From: Cycas panzhihuaensis
Taxonomy: Eukaryota; Cycadophyta
Length of the DNA: 64,000 nt
Direction of reading: 5' to 3'
Assembly: GCA_023213395.1 (NCBI GenBank)
Contig: CM041465.1
Span: 90,465,741-90,529,740, forward strand
Under the pieces are notes generated by a model. The model was not told the DNA's origin, did no database searches, and worked only from the letters and a program-made list of their open reading frames with translations. The position numbers and the translations under genes were made by a program. Shown in pieces: positions 21,673-33,780 of the stretch (its first letter is position 1; each line of letters starts with the position of its first letter).

Positions 21673-22206
21673 TATTAAACCTTATGTTTACATGTTAAGT
21701 ATGTACTTTATTCTTTTATTCTTTTATTCATTATTTTGTATTTTAAGGGGTGACTAATCACTTAAGTGATAAAGTGCACACCCACTTTCATCTTAATGAC
21801 ATAACATTATAGCTAAAGGGTCAAATGGACCCTCATGCATTTTTGCTCACTTGAGAGCCTAATGGACACGTCCCTCATGCATGGCATACAAGCTATGTAT
21901 TGCATGTACCTTGGATGTTTGCCACTTGGCAAATATCCAACGATGTTAGGTAACCTCAGTTACTCTATATATTGAGACCTCTCCTCATGTCTCACATGTA
22001 GAGTTGAAGTGTAATATTATGCTGCCAATTTGCTAATTAATTGGTATTCTTTGGAGTAGGACTAATTCCTCCTCCTCACATTTTGGTATCATCTTGCTTC
22101 CTTGATCTTACTTTGCTCTTATGTTATTTAAAACTAGAGGAGAACTATCTTCATGATCTTGGTTTTATAAGTCTTAGGCACTTTAATCCTTTGGCCTTTT
22201 CTCACA
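21673..22206 (+). repeat. Element C 5' LTR
   Basis: Contains a TATA-like CTCTATATATTGAG at 21964-21977, which is repeated in the 3' LTR. It is followed by the PBS at 22209. Confidence 0.92.
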
Positions 22207-22208
22207 TT

Positions 22209-22220
22209 TGGTATCAGAGT
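22209..22220 (+). promoter_or_regulatory. Element C primer-binding site
   Basis: TGGTATCAGAGT matches the initiator Met-tRNA complement used by most plant copia elements except at the last base. Confidence 0.9.
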
Positions 22221-24506
22221 AAGAGGAGACAAGTTCCCTCTGTTTTGAATTCTACTTCAAGGGAGACTTAGAGTGGGTGTTTATACCCCCTTGGTGATGA
22301 CCTTCGCTCTCCAAAGGTGATCTAAGGATTATTGAAGCTCATCTTTATAGATCAAGGCTATTATGAAGTATTCTGAAAGTTAGAAATGATTGTACTATGA
22401 TCTGAGACATTTTTCAGAGGTTTCAAGCTAGTTTTATTCATGTTTTTATGTGTTTTTGCACTAAAAACTAAATTTTTTTGTTGTTTTTTCTCACGAATCA
22501 AGGTGCAAGAGTATTTTGAAGAATTCTAAAGCTCATTGACTGAGATTATCATGAGCTACTAACTCTCTGCTAGTTGTGAAGTGATTCTGCAGTTTTCGGC
22601 CCTCAAACCCCACAAAGAGAGCTCAAACTACTCATGAATGCTTGTTGAAGTCTCATACTCATCAGAAAAAAATTGTATACACCCTTAGTGGGTCCCATGA
22701 ATATTTTGCAAGCAAAGAAAGAGTCTTGAAGTTGCTATTCTGACTGTGGAGACACCATTAACCTATGCGCCCAAATCTAGCTTCGATCCACTTGCTCTCA
22801 CCCTACAGACTCTAGAATCTCACGAATTCTGAGATACACGATCCTCTGTGGTGGGTGTCCCTACCTCTGAAGTCTTAGCTCGATCGACTGCTCCATCAAA
22901 GAGATATGAGCGCTTGAGTACCCATGGCCGCCGTCGTCCCGTCGCCACTCGACTTCGTTGTTTCGAAGTTTCCAAAAAGTTCTTTAATTTTTCGCAAGTT
23001 TAAACTTTAGTTCATGTTATTCAGAATATCTCCTAGTATATTCCATATTTCATAAGTCATTTTATTCGAAAGTCACTTTTAACTTAAGTTTTAAACATTA
23101 AAAAACACTTATTCTAAGTAAAAATCATTATTTTTTAAAGATTTTTTTTTGTCAAGAGACTTCATCACTAAAAATGCTATGATTTAGAGACTGAATTTAG
23201 CCTTCCAAATGATTTGCACTTTGAAAATTAATATTTTTCCTTCTCTTGTCATTTTAAACTTTTGGCTTAATATTTTTAAAGGAAAAATCAAATTTTTTAT
23301 TTTATTTTTTAGTATTAAAATCTTTGTTGCAACTAGTGATTTCACTAAATCACTATAGCTCAGCTAGTCTCTTATCTTTGAAGATTAAATTTGCTGGTTT
23401 AAGTTCTCATTCAAGGCTCCCTGCATGGTGTTCTTGCTATTCAAAGTTATAAAAAAGGTGAAATTTCAGCCTTGTCTTTTAGCATTTTTTGCCTAATTTA
23501 ATACTTGCTTCATGTTGTATAAGTATTAAAAGGCATTGATAAAATGATTTTAAGTGTTAACATTTTGTTAAAGCGATTTTTTATCACTATCTTAACACTT
23601 TTTTAAGGCACCTTGCATGGAGACCTGTTGTCCTTAGTCACAAAATGGGGGCTTAAAAACATTTTTACTTAATAAAATCACTTTATTTTGTTGATTATTG
23701 GGACCATTTCAAAGTTCCAACACGTGGTGCTTGGCGTCTTCAACTTGCAAGTGACTCTTCCCTCTTCTCTTCAAGCATTAAAAGGAACCTACTTACATTT
23801 GTTACACAAAGACTTTATGCTTTGAAGAACTTAGTATTTTCTTTAAAGTGCTAATATTTTTATTATACTTAAGTACTTTACTTTACTTGGATTGGATGAC
23901 ACTCTTTTTCACATTAAAAGTGCTCTTGTAAATCACTAAAGTGATCATTGTGATGTACTTAATTGCTTCACCTTGAAACTCTTTTATCATTGCAAAATCA
24001 AGCATCTACATCATCCACGTAAAACTTATTACAAAGTCCACTTAAACCTTTTAAAAGTGAACTTTAAAATCAAGTAGGAGAGGCTCAGAAAATGTTCAAA
24101 CTTTGCCTGTAAAATAACCTTAAGCTTGGTGTATTCCTTAGGGGACCAATTGATCGTACGGTCAGTGCACGACAATTAAGGTTGCTTGAGGGAAAAGAGG
24201 TTCGAAAGGGTGTTATTGGGATTATGAATTCTAAGAAAAGTATGGTACATCTATGTAGATCAACCCTATCTACCTTGTCCTAGATTTGACTTGGTCAACT
24301 GTTAGATCTCCTTTATAGATCAGGGTTGGACCAACTTTATTGCCTAGTCCTCCACCTCTCATCACTCTATTCATTTGTTGGATTTTCTAGTAAGATTAGG
24401 ACTGTTGGTTTTATCAGAAGGTGGAACTTAAGCGATGAAAGCATTGAATTTCTAAGTCATTTGCTAGCTTCAAGCCTTCTATAACTTAAACATAGCTGCT
24501 TTAAAT
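22221..24506 (+). other. Element C long leader, no gene
   Basis: About 2.3 kb of non-coding sequence between PBS and gag. I see no pol fragment or second LTR inside it, and it lacks ORFs of note. Confidence 0.6.
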
Positions 24507-25300
24507 ATGCTCAATGCATACACAATCAAGTTGATAGGACAATATAATTATCAAGATTGGAAGAGGCAAACAACAAACCTTTTAAAAATGAATGAACTTT
24601 GGGCTATGTTTCTGACATATATCCTGTACTTGAACCTATGGAAGTTGACGATATGGTTGTTGATCTTGATATTGATTATGTTGCTTCTTGGGAAGCCAAG
24701 GATAAAATAGCTTTAGCATTTTTGCATATGGTTATTGATGTAAATATTGATCAAATATTGAAAATGCTGAAACTTCTAAAGAAGCTTGGGACATTTTGTC
24801 TTCCTTATATGAAAGGCGAGATGAAGCTTGCATTTTGTTGGTCAAAGTAAAGCTTTATTCAATAAAGTATGTAAAGCCTATGTCAACATTTCTTACTTCC
24901 ATTAAAGAAATTTGTAATAAATTGAATACTTTAAGCAAACCTGCTTCAAGGGATGAACTTGTCACCGCTACCATTCAAGCTTTGCCTAAAGATTTCAATG
25001 ACTTTATTTCATCTATCACTCAATATGGCTATCTTTCTGTAAAGACCTTCAATCAACTAGAGAGTTTGTTACTTCAAGAGGAGTAAATTTATGATAAAGA
25101 AAATGATAATGGTGCATCTACTTTAGGAGCTTTTACGGCCAAGTTGAAGGCTAAATAAACTCTTAAATCTTCACTTATAAAATAGTTTAGGAATATGAAC
25201 ATTGGCACTTCAAAAGACAATGTTATCTGTCATTATTGTGGTAAGGTTGACCACATTACTCCTGATTGTCGAAAGAAGAAAGCCAATCTTTAGCCTATAC
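24507..25300 (+). pseudogene. Element C gag with CCHC knuckle
   Basis: Begins MLNAYTIKLIGQYNYQDWKR (24507), typical of copia gag where the N-terminus binds W/L-rich motifs. A frameshift follows at about 24600. The block MSTFLTSIKEICNKLNTLSK and ALPKDFNDFISSITQYG follows (24796-25086). The knuckle C-HYC-GKVDHITPDC lies at about 25228-25272. Stops at 25084, 25156 and 25183 break it. Confidence 0.85.
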
Positions 25301-25945
25301 AACAACAACAGCCACATCAGAGACAACAACAGTCTCGTCAGCAGTTCCAACAACATCAATGATTTCATCAATAACAATAATATCCCCCTCGACCAAATCG
25401 AGGTGCATATCGAGGAGGTCAAAAGGGAAGGGGGGGTTTTAGAAGTGGCAATCAACACCACATAAATCCGTTTGCAGAAGAGGATAAGCTACTTTGTGCT
25501 TATTACACTTCAGACATTGATCAAACTTGGATCATCGATTCAAGGGCATCGTGACACATGACTTGAAGTGAAGAACTTCTCCAAGACATCAAAGAAGGAA
25601 ATGGTAAATTAATAACTTTTGAAAATAATGAATCAGTGGAGATCTCTGGTATAGGCAAAGTTACCTTATTTCATTCTTCTTCAAATCTTTCTTTAACATT
25701 TCCCAACGGTGATGCCTACTATATTCCTTCTATGAAGAAGAACTTGCTATTTGTTAGCCAATTGGACAAGCAACAGATGGGCATTTTGTTTAAAAATGGG
25801 AAATGTATTATCAATGATAAGCATGATTAGATTGTAGCCATTGGTCATGAAGATCATGGTCTTTATAAGTTAGATGCAAATAACATAACTTCTGATTCTT
25901 CTTACTATGTCACGCCATTATCAACAAAGATGTAACTTTGACATC
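25301..25945 (+). pseudogene. Element C protease region
   Basis: A Gln-rich linker (about 25295-25370) precedes TWIIDSRAS near 25527-25553. This is the aspartic protease motif with DSGA altered to DSRA. It is followed by an open 64-codon block (VEISGIGKVTLF, YYIPSMKKNLLFVSQLDKQ). Another stop lies near 25551. Confidence 0.8.
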
Positions 25946-27095
25946 ATCGTCTATGCCACTTGAGTTTAGACAATCTCAAGTTGATAGTAAACAAGAACAT
26001 GGTGCATGGACTTCTAAAGATATATGGTTCTAAATGCCTTTTTGAAGCTAGTATAATGGAGACATAACATAGGGTGTCTTTTTCTAAAGGCAAAGCATGG
26101 TGTGCATCATGTCCTTTATAGCTAATACATTCTGATTTATGCGAACCTATGTCCCCAACATCTTTTGGAGGTGCATTGTATTATATTTCCTTCATAGATG
26201 ATTTCTCTCACAAAGTTTGGGTTTACTTCCTCAAACAGAAATCTAAAGCATTCCAGAAGATCAAGGATTTCAAGTTTGAAGTAGAGAATGAATTTGACTA
26301 TACAATTAAAATACTAAGGTCAGATAATGGAGGTGAATTTACTTCAAATGGATTCACTCAATTCTGCAAGGATAATGGTATTCAGAGATAACTCACTACT
26401 CCTCATACTCCTCAACAAAATGGAGTCTCTGAATGTATGAATAGGACTTTAGCAAACAAAGCCAAAGCCATGATGCATACAAAAGGACTCACATGAGTAT
26501 ATTGGATGGAAGTATTTCACACAGCTACTTATGTAGAAAATCATAGTCCTACTTTAGTAGTCGCCGACATCACACCAGAAGAAGCCTTGTCTAGTAAGAA
26601 GCCAACTGCCAATCACTTAAGGACATTTGGGTGTACTGCATATATACACATCCCTAATCAACAAAGATCTAAGTTAGATAAACATAGTCTAAAATGTAAC
26701 TTTGTAAGTTATGTCATTCATAATAAAGCTTACAACTTGTATGATCCTATTGGAAAGAAAATGCATCTCTCAAGAGATGTAATCTTTGCTGAAGAAGAGC
26801 ATAAGGAGTTGGAAATTGCATCCTTCAAACCTCCTCTTGATAAAAGTAAAACGATTGTTGAGTACTTCATTCCCTCCCAATCTTCCACATCATGTACTCC
26901 ATCTGCACCAACTAGACCATCTACATCAATAAATACTACTCCACTTGTTCCTAGCACATCGTCTTTTGATCCACCACTTAGGCCAGAAGACATTGAGATT
27001 CAAGTTACTTCAGTTAAAAATTTGCCAAAATGGTTTACTTCAAATGTTCAAGATGACTTGATTATTGAAGGAAAGCGTCCATCAAAATATAGGTA
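25946..27095 (+). pseudogene. Element C integrase
   Basis: An HHCC domain remnant (HHRLCHLSLDNLKL, then CASC near 26104) is followed by the core: LIHSDLCEPMSPTSFGG (first Asp), FIDDFSHKVWVYFLKQKS, ILRSDNGGEFTSNGF (second Asp) and TPQQNGVSECMNRTLA (Glu). All three catalytic residues are present in the translation. Stops at about 26388 and 26494 interrupt. The C-terminal open block 26506-27096 has FGCTAYIHIPNQQRSKLDK and KAYNLYDPIGKKMHLSRDVI. Confidence 0.88.
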
Positions 27096-28120
27096 GCAAA
27101 CCAATTATGCACTTATGGTTAATGTACTTTATGTTGATGAGCCTTTCACCTTTAAGGAGGTATCTAAAAATAATAATTAGAAAACTGTTATGGATGAAGA
27201 AATTCATTCTATTGAAAAGAATGGAACATGGGGATTTGGTAGAATTGCCTAAGTATAAACAAGTAATCAATTGCAAATGGGTCTACAACACTAAATTCTA
27301 TTTTGATGGTACACTCAAGCACTATAAAGCATGACTTGTTGCAAAAGGGTTCAAACAAAAAGAAGGCATTGACTATGAAGAGACTTTTTCACCTATTACT
27401 AATATGAACACCATCAGACTCATATTGGCCTTAGTTGCTTAATGTAAATAGCCAACAAATTAGATGGTCGTGAAGAGCATCTTTCACAATGGTGATCTTC
27501 AAGAGGAGGTATATCTGGAACAACGTCTTGATTACAAAGTACAAGGCAATGAACACTTGGTTTATCATCTGAAAAAGGCTTTGTATAGCTTGAAACAAGC
27601 TCCTCGGGCATGGTACTCCAAAATCAATGATTATTTTTTGAGACATGGTTTTCATCGATCCATATCAGAGCCCAACTTGTACATCAAAGTTGAGAAAGAC
27701 CATGCTATTTTTATTATCTTGTATGTTGATGACTTAGTGATCACTGGTAATGACACTAAGATGATACAAATTCTCTAGGATGATTTGAAGAGAACTTTCG
27801 AGATGACAAATCTTAGACTACTACATTATTTTTTAGGCTTTGAGGTGTGGCAACAACTTGGATCTATCTTCATATCCTAAGCAAAATATTCTTAGGACAT
27901 TTTGTAGTGGTTCAGGATACATGACTGCAAACTAGTACCAACACATATGGAGAATAGAACAAAGCTTACTCTTAATGAGGAAGATGAACCTACAGATCCC
28001 ACTCTTTATCGACAGTTGATTGGTAGTCTCATTTATCTCACAAACACTCGACCAGATATCTCATTTACAGTTGGGATTTATTCTAGATACATATCTCAAC
28101 CCAATTAGAAACATTGGAAT
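27096..28120 (+). pseudogene. Element C reverse transcriptase
   Basis: Motifs in order: [47 protein letters not shown] (MDVK altered to MVVK), KKALYSLKQAPRAWYSKIND and the catalytic LYVDDLVITGND (intact) near 27722. RQLIGSLIYLTNTRPDISF follows near 28010. There are several stops, and the first catalytic Asp in MDVK is lost. Confidence 0.88.
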
Positions 28121-28660
28121 GTAGCAAAATGCATACTCAAATATATCAAAGGAACATTGCAGCATGGCCTTCAGTATGCGCATAATGAGAACTTTATCTT
28201 GGAAGAGTTCTCAAATTCTGATTGGGCAGGTTGTTAGGATAGCTAGAGATCCACCTCGGGTTATTGCTTTTCCCTTGGTTCAGGAGTTGTTTCGTGGAGT
28301 TACAAAAAAGCAACCAAATGTTACTTTGTCCTCTACTGAAGCAGAATACAAAGCTGTTGTCAATGCAGCTTGTGAGGCTATCTGGCTATATCAGATTCTT
28401 GGGGAGCTTGGACTTGAGCAAAATCACCCTACCAGAATATATTATGATAATCATAGTGTACTCAAATTGACCAAGAATCTAGTCTTTCATATAAGGACCA
28501 AACACATCGAGGTTCATCATCATTTCATTAGAGAGCATGTGCAGGATGGTAAGATCAACCTCTAGCACATACCTACAGAGGAGCAGACAACATATATCTT
28601 TACCAAACTTCTTGGTAGAGAAAGATTTATAAAATTCAGAGATGGTCTTCGTGTCTAACT
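28121..28660 (+). pseudogene. Element C RNase H
   Basis: Contains SDWAGC (first catalytic Asp), TLSSTEAEYKAVVNAACEAI (Glu), YYDNHSVLKLTKN (Asp region) and KHIEVHHHFIREHVQDGKI. A frameshift and a TAG at about 28563 prevent a full product. Confidence 0.88.
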
Positions 28661-28685
28661 TAACATTGTAAACAGTAACGGGGGG

Positions 28686-29209
28686 TGTTAAACCTTATGT
28701 TTATATGTTAAGTATGTACTTTATTCTTTTATTTATAGTTTTGTACTTTATGGGGTGACTAATCACTTAAGTAATAAAGTGCACACCCACTTCCATTCTA
28801 GTGACATAACATTGTAACTAAAGGGTCAAATGGACCCTCACATATTTTTGCTCACTTGAGAGCCTAATGGACACATATCCCTCATACATGACACGCAAGC
28901 CATGCATTGCATATACCTTGGATGTTTGCCACTTGGCAAATATCTAACGATGTTAGGTAACCTTAATTATTCTATATATTGAGACCTCTTCTTATGTCTC
29001 ACATGTAGAGTTGAAGTATAATGTTATGCTGCCATTTTGCTAATCAATTGGTATTCTTTGGAGTAGGACTAATTCCTCCTCCTCATACTTTGATATCATC
29101 TTGCTTATCTTAGTTTTGCTCTTATGTTATTTAGAACTAGAGGAGAACTATCTTCATGAGCTTGGTTTTATAGGTCTTAGGCACTTTAATCTTTTGGCCT
29201 TTTCTCACA
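28686..29209 (+). repeat. Element C 3' LTR
   Basis: Starts TGTTAAACCTTATG and ends TTTTCTCACA. It aligns with 21673-22206 over its full length, with small indels and scattered substitutions. Confidence 0.92.
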
Positions 29210-29371
29210 TAACTACCATTGATACAATGTGCCTGCTTCTACACATTGCTAGGATTGATGGACCCTCAAGACTTGTCTTGGGTTAAACAATGTTACTCGG
29301 CAACCAACGATCACACAGGTCCGCTTCAACGTTAGGTCTCAATTGTGTAGGACCCTATGATTCTGATACCA
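29210..29371 (-). other. Element B leader (right part) and PBS
   Basis: On the minus strand TGGTATCAGAATC (29359-29371) sits directly inside the 5' LTR, the Met-tRNA primer site. The rest is leader up to the element C insertion point. Confidence 0.8.
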
Positions 29372-29741
29372 TATTCAGGAATATGAAATCATACATAAAT
29401 GTTCCCAACCACAGAATCTTTTACCATACACAACAAGTAAACAAATATACATACAGAAAATAGATGCACAGTACACAAGATTTACGTGGGAAAACCCTTT
29501 TAGGAAAAAACCCACCATAAAAGGATCCTTAATGGATGTCTTAAATTACTGCATAATAGATTGATATAATGATCTTTGATGTTAAATACATAAGGCTTCA
29601 AAGCATTTATATTCTCCCAAGAGGTGTAACCCAATTAGGGTTGTGACTCTCTGAATAAGTCACACCTTTTAGCTTCGCACCTTTTAATTAAACCACATTA
29701 ACATTAACTAAGTGGCTTAATAATTAACTGCCACATTAACA
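29372..29741 (-). repeat. Element B 5' LTR
   Basis: It matches 15876-16250, including the TATA-like segment (minus-strand TATAAATG near 29610). Its outer flank TAGAT is the partner of TGGAT at the other end. Confidence 0.92.
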
Positions 29742-29746
29742 TAGAT

Positions 29747-30830
29747 CTCCATGATATTGGTGCTTTTCGAAGAAATGTTATGTACCTAGATATAGATCTT
29801 CCTATATCTTTATCTTCGACAAAGTTTGAGTTTTGCACAGGGTTCATACAACATACCATATTTGTTGGTCGTCTTCATATACTTCAACACTCGTATTGTA
29901 GCTTGCCGGTGATTTTACTTAGGATTTGTCATGAATCTTGTAAGAATACTAATAGAGTGTGTAATATTTGGCCTTATATTGGCAGTATATATGACACTAC
30001 CTATAAGTTGCTTATAAAGTATTACATCTGCCTCCCTAGTGTTACCATCAACTAAGAGTTTGATATCAGGTTCTATAGGTGTAGCCACTAGTCGAGCACC
30101 TTCTAACTGAAACTTTGTCAGAAGATTGCTGATATATTTTTCTTGGGAGATAAAGATTTTGCTATTATTTTGAGTTACTTTAATTTCTCAAGTAATATTT
30201 CATCAATCCGAGGTCAGACAATTCAAAAGTTTTAGCAAGGTCCTTCTTCAGCTAGCTGATTATCTATTCACTATTCCCTGTTATTAGCATATCATCCACA
30301 AAGATTAAGAGGTAAGTGACTTTATCATTTTGGCACATGATGAATAGTATTGCATCAATATCTTGATAGTCACAAACTTCATATCTAAGTTGCCTCATTC
30401 TTTTAGACAACTTGGTAAATCAAGCACGAAGGGCTTATTTTAGGCTATACAAGGACTTTTTGAGCTTGTAAACCTTATGCTCTTGACCAACAATCTCGTA
30501 TCCTTCTGGCTGAGCCATGTAAATTTCTTCTTTAAGGCCCCTATTAAGAAATACAATCTTGACATCGAGTTCGTGGATTTTCCAACCCTGTTGAGCAGCT
30601 AAGGCTATAATAGTTCTAATTGTAGGCTACTTGGTTATATGAGCAAAGATTTTAGTGTAGTTGATTCCTTCTATTTGTGTGAATCCTTTTGCTACCAACC
30701 TTGCCTTATGTTTTTCTATGATACCATCTGATCTGTACTTATTTTTGAACTACCTTTCTTCCAAGTGATAGATTAATAAGCTTCTATGTGCTATTCTTGA
30801 TAAGAGATTGGTACTCTTCATTCATAACAT
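29747..30830 (-). pseudogene. Element A reverse transcriptase and start of RNase H
   Basis: Right to left on the minus strand: EEIYMAQPEGYEIVGQEHKV (about 30530-30480), YKLKKSLYSLK near 30460, VDDMLITG near 30300-30280 (the catalytic YVDD motif as FVDDML) and LRYEVCDYQD. The RNase H opening near the element B junction ends APISW. Stops and frameshifts are frequent. Confidence 0.82.
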
Positions 30831-31600
30831 TTCTCTAAGCTACATGCTTTATAACTTCTTGGTACATTAGGGGGTTTTCATTAAGAGCAAGGTGCAGTTC
30901 TACTAGTTTAAGCTCAACGGAAAGTGATTCATGCATCCTGGCTCTATGGGCATTTCTAGTGCAAGTTTTATTTACCTCATCTGGTCGCATGTCCTTGTGT
31001 ACCTGGTAGGCTTCACGAAAACCTCGAGTTGGGAATGAGGTTCTCATTTCCACAGCCTTTTGGTCTTTGTTTTAATCCTAAAAAGACTCATGTGAAATCT
31101 TTAGCACAGAGGAAGTTGACAATGTTAGAGAAGATGGGCTAGCCACTGATGTTGGAGAAGGTGGTCCTTCTACTATGGCTTTGCCTTTGTCAACTTGGTT
31201 GTTTTTAAATGGTGGTGCTGGATGTGTACACATTAGATATGAGTCACAACTTGTATCCTCTAGGGCTCTATTACCAGATTCCATAAATTTGAGTAACTAT
31301 TAAGCATCTTGCCCCCTAAATTTTAGAATCTAGACATCAAATTTAGTAGTATCGTTAAATCAGTATGAAGGTATCTTGGTGTCAAGTCTGAGTAATTGAT
31401 CTCTAGTCTTCGCAGAAATAACATCTCTAGTGATAATAATTTTGCACTGTGAAGGTAGGAAAACCTTGTACCCCTTTTTGTCTATAGGGTATCCAACAAA
31501 AATGCCTTTGAGGGATCTATCTTGGAGCTTATTTCTGTGTTCCTCTAAAATGTGAGCATAACAAGTAGAGCCAAAAAATCTGAAGTGGGAGATAAAAGGG
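30831..31600 (-). pseudogene. Element A integrase-RT linker
   Basis: Polar, serine-rich minus-strand frames (30835-31053, 31078-31284) that include FPTRGFREAYQVHKDMRP and KGKAIVEGPPSPTSVASPSS. The 'GYPIDKKGYKVFLPSQCK' style integrase C-terminal block near 31440-31500 is typical of this position in copia polyproteins. Confidence 0.65.
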
Positions 31601-32300
31601 GTTTATCCATACTACATTTCATGTGAAGAGGGGCCAAGCTTAGAGGGACTAATAGTGTTGATGCAATACATGGTAGTCTAGATAGCCTTGGCCCAAAGAT
31701 AGATATGGATGTTCTTATATACCTTCATAGCACGAGTTATATTCATGCACTCGACAACTCTATTTTGTTGGGGTGTATTCGCAATAGCAGTCTGATGTTT
31801 GATCCCATGATGATATAGGTACGATTCAAACTCATTAGAGGTATACTCATCACTGTTGCCAGTCATGAGTAATTTGATCTTAAATCTAGATTCATTTTCC
31901 ATGTGGGTCTTGAAAACTTGAAATATAAGAAGAACTTCATTTTTCTTTGTAAGAAAAGCAACCCATATTTTCTTGGTAAAATCATCAATGAAAGTAATAT
32001 AATACCACTTCTGTTTGAGAGAAGGGATGGGCATATGACTGTATATATCTGAGTGTACAAGCTACAAAGGTTGGCTAGATTTCCACTGACTACAAGGAAA
32101 TGGTTGTCTTTGAGATTTGACAATGATATATACTTTGCATTTGAAGGGCTTAGAGGAGAGCCTAGGCATACTAGGAAGAGTGGCATATAGTTTTCTTAAA
32201 TGATCAATTTTGATAAGGGCCATACGAGCATGCCATAAGGTTGCTGGGGACAACTTTTGAGGAGTCAGGGTTGTGATAAAAGTAGAGTCATCATCAACAT
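31601..32300 (-). pseudogene. Element A integrase
   Basis: The core lies at 31678-32034: YYITFIDDFTKKIWVAFLTK, a degenerate second Asp block (LLMTGNSDEYTSNEFESYL, normally SDNG) and NTPQQNRVVECMNIT (Glu). The upstream HHCC domain is LWHARMALIKIDHLRKLYA near 32225. The loss of the SDNGGEF pattern would inactivate it. Confidence 0.82.
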
Positions 32301-32700
32301 AGTTAGTTTCAAAGGATGGTGAGTCAGTTAGATGAAAAAGTTTGCCATCAAGAATTTTAGTCATAACCACAGCATTTGAAGGAAGGTAAATGACACAGAG
32401 AGTTTGATTATTTGCAGTTACACTCAGATCAAATCCACGAGAGATACGAGTGGATAGGGAGACTAGGTTATGCTTTAGAGAAGGAATATATAAAACATTA
32501 ACAAGGGTAAAATCTGGAAGGCCTAAAATTTTAGGCAAACAATTCCAAGTCCTTTGACTATTTGAGATGATTTATCAGCCATGTGTACAACACCATAAAC
32601 TTTAGAGTCAAAATCCTGAAAGAACTAGCGATGACGAGTTATATGTTGTGTTTCTCCAGTATCCATGATCCAAGATGAAGTACTTAAGGTGGTACTATTT
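32301..32700 (-). pseudogene. Element A protease region
   Basis: The minus-strand frame 32062-32538 begins MPKILGLPDFTLVNVLYIPS, where the LxNVLYIPSLKHNLVS block is the hallmark C-terminal part of copia protease. The upstream D-T-G region reads SWIMDTGETQHI near 32660-32680 and is followed by stops. Confidence 0.78.
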
Positions 32701-33780
32701 GTAACTCCAGGTGGTGAAGGCAAAAGCGAATAAGCATAGCCATAATAAGCCTCAATATACTTAGTGGATCTATTAACAACATTTTATGAAGTGGTTCTAA
32801 TTCTTTAAATATGTGCATAAGTAAATCATGTTCCACCAAAAGTATCTTCAAAAGAAGTATTATCAACATTATGTACACCATAGTGCTGTTGATAGTTTGG
32901 TAGTTTATTGGTGGCAGTTTTACAATTTTTGGTATAGTGTCATTTTCTATGGCACTTTTGGCACACAATTATTTAATTTCTAGTCCTATAAGAAGTATTG
33001 AGCTAGTTGGATTATCTCTGATCACTAGATTTGGGTCCAAGTTGATTATTTTGGCCTTAGCCTTGAGACTGTTTTTGTTGGAGTTGGAGAGCTTATTAAT
33101 AAATAGGAAGTTATCCTTGTTATCTACCTCTACCTATTTCGTAGGAATTGCTACCTCTACGAGAGTATTGACCTTGATTTTTGGTATAAAAAAGATCTTC
33201 CACTTCAAAAGCAACATCAACTAGATCTGATCTAGTGGCAATGTTGGTATTAAAAGTCTTATCAAATTCGATGGACTTATCAGTAAGAGTCTCAAAGTTT
33301 AGGATCTTCAAAGTGCCACTAGATTGAAGACTTCTTAGTAGATTTTTATAATCTGGGATATGGAGACATGATTGAATCAAGAAAGTCCATGTAATGCATT
33401 GAACCTTGAAATCTTTATGAATGGCTTGCTTGATTAGATAATGGAGATTGATTGTCTCACTTACATGTCCTTTCTGCATTTTCAATTTATTCATCTTCAG
33501 TACTAAGTGAACAAATTTTAAGTATGATTTAGTGTTAAAGTTCTTCTTGAGAACTTAAAAAACTTTCCATGTTGTATCATGTATGACTTCATCAATGAGA
33601 TTATGAAGAGAATAATCAGTGACAAGAAGTATCCCTCCACGAATTTTATTATCATCGACTTCCCATTGGCGTTTGGCTATAAATTTAGTAGGAGTAGTTG
33701 GAGTAGCTCCTCTAGAAGTAGCCATGGTAGCTGTAGCAGCAACGAATGGTGTAAGTTGCAAGTGATCTCACTAAAGACCT
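32701..33780 (-). pseudogene. Element A gag
   Basis: Minus-strand frames at 33555-33761 and 33120-33494 include LHYLIKQAIHKDFKVQCITW, LHIPDYKNLLRSLQSSGTLK, VEDLFYTKNQ and a Gly/Arg-rich SRRGSNSYEIGRGR. A decayed CCHC knuckle region (CQKCHRKxHYTKNCK-like) is near 32925-32960. The gag class differs from B and E, so A is another copia lineage. Confidence 0.7.

Larger units (their letters stand above)
21673..29209 (+). mobile_element. Element C: Ty1/copia retrotransposon, innermost of the nest
   Basis: The 5' LTR is 21673-22206 and the 3' LTR 28686-29209. They begin TATTAAACC/TGTTAAACC and both end CTCACA. PBS TGGTATCAGAG lies at 22209 and a G-rich PPT (CGGGGGG) just before 28686. Gag, protease, integrase, RT and RNase H are mostly in one frame, with about a dozen or more stops. 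Flanks CAACC and TAACT share only the central AAC, so the target duplication is uncertain. The leader is unusually long at about 2.3 kb. Total length is 7.5 kb. Confidence 0.92.
15876..29741 (-). mobile_element. Element B: Ty1/copia retrotransposon, minus strand, nested in A
   Basis: The 3' LTR is 15876-16250 and the 5' LTR 29372-29741. Both start TGTTAATGTGG on the minus strand. Target duplication is TGGAT (15871-15875) versus TAGAT (29742-29746), one transition apart. PBS TGGTATCAG abuts the 5' LTR and PPT TAAGGGGGGA abuts the 3' LTR. Removing B with one target copy restores A's RNase H frame across the junction. Without C it is about 6.3 kb. Gag and pol share clear protein similarity with E and I. 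Confidence 0.92.

Noticed and set aside
21668-29214. Target duplication of element C.
   Set aside because: The flanks CAACC and TAACT differ at two of five positions, so it was not claimed although nesting is clear from the B leader and PBS.
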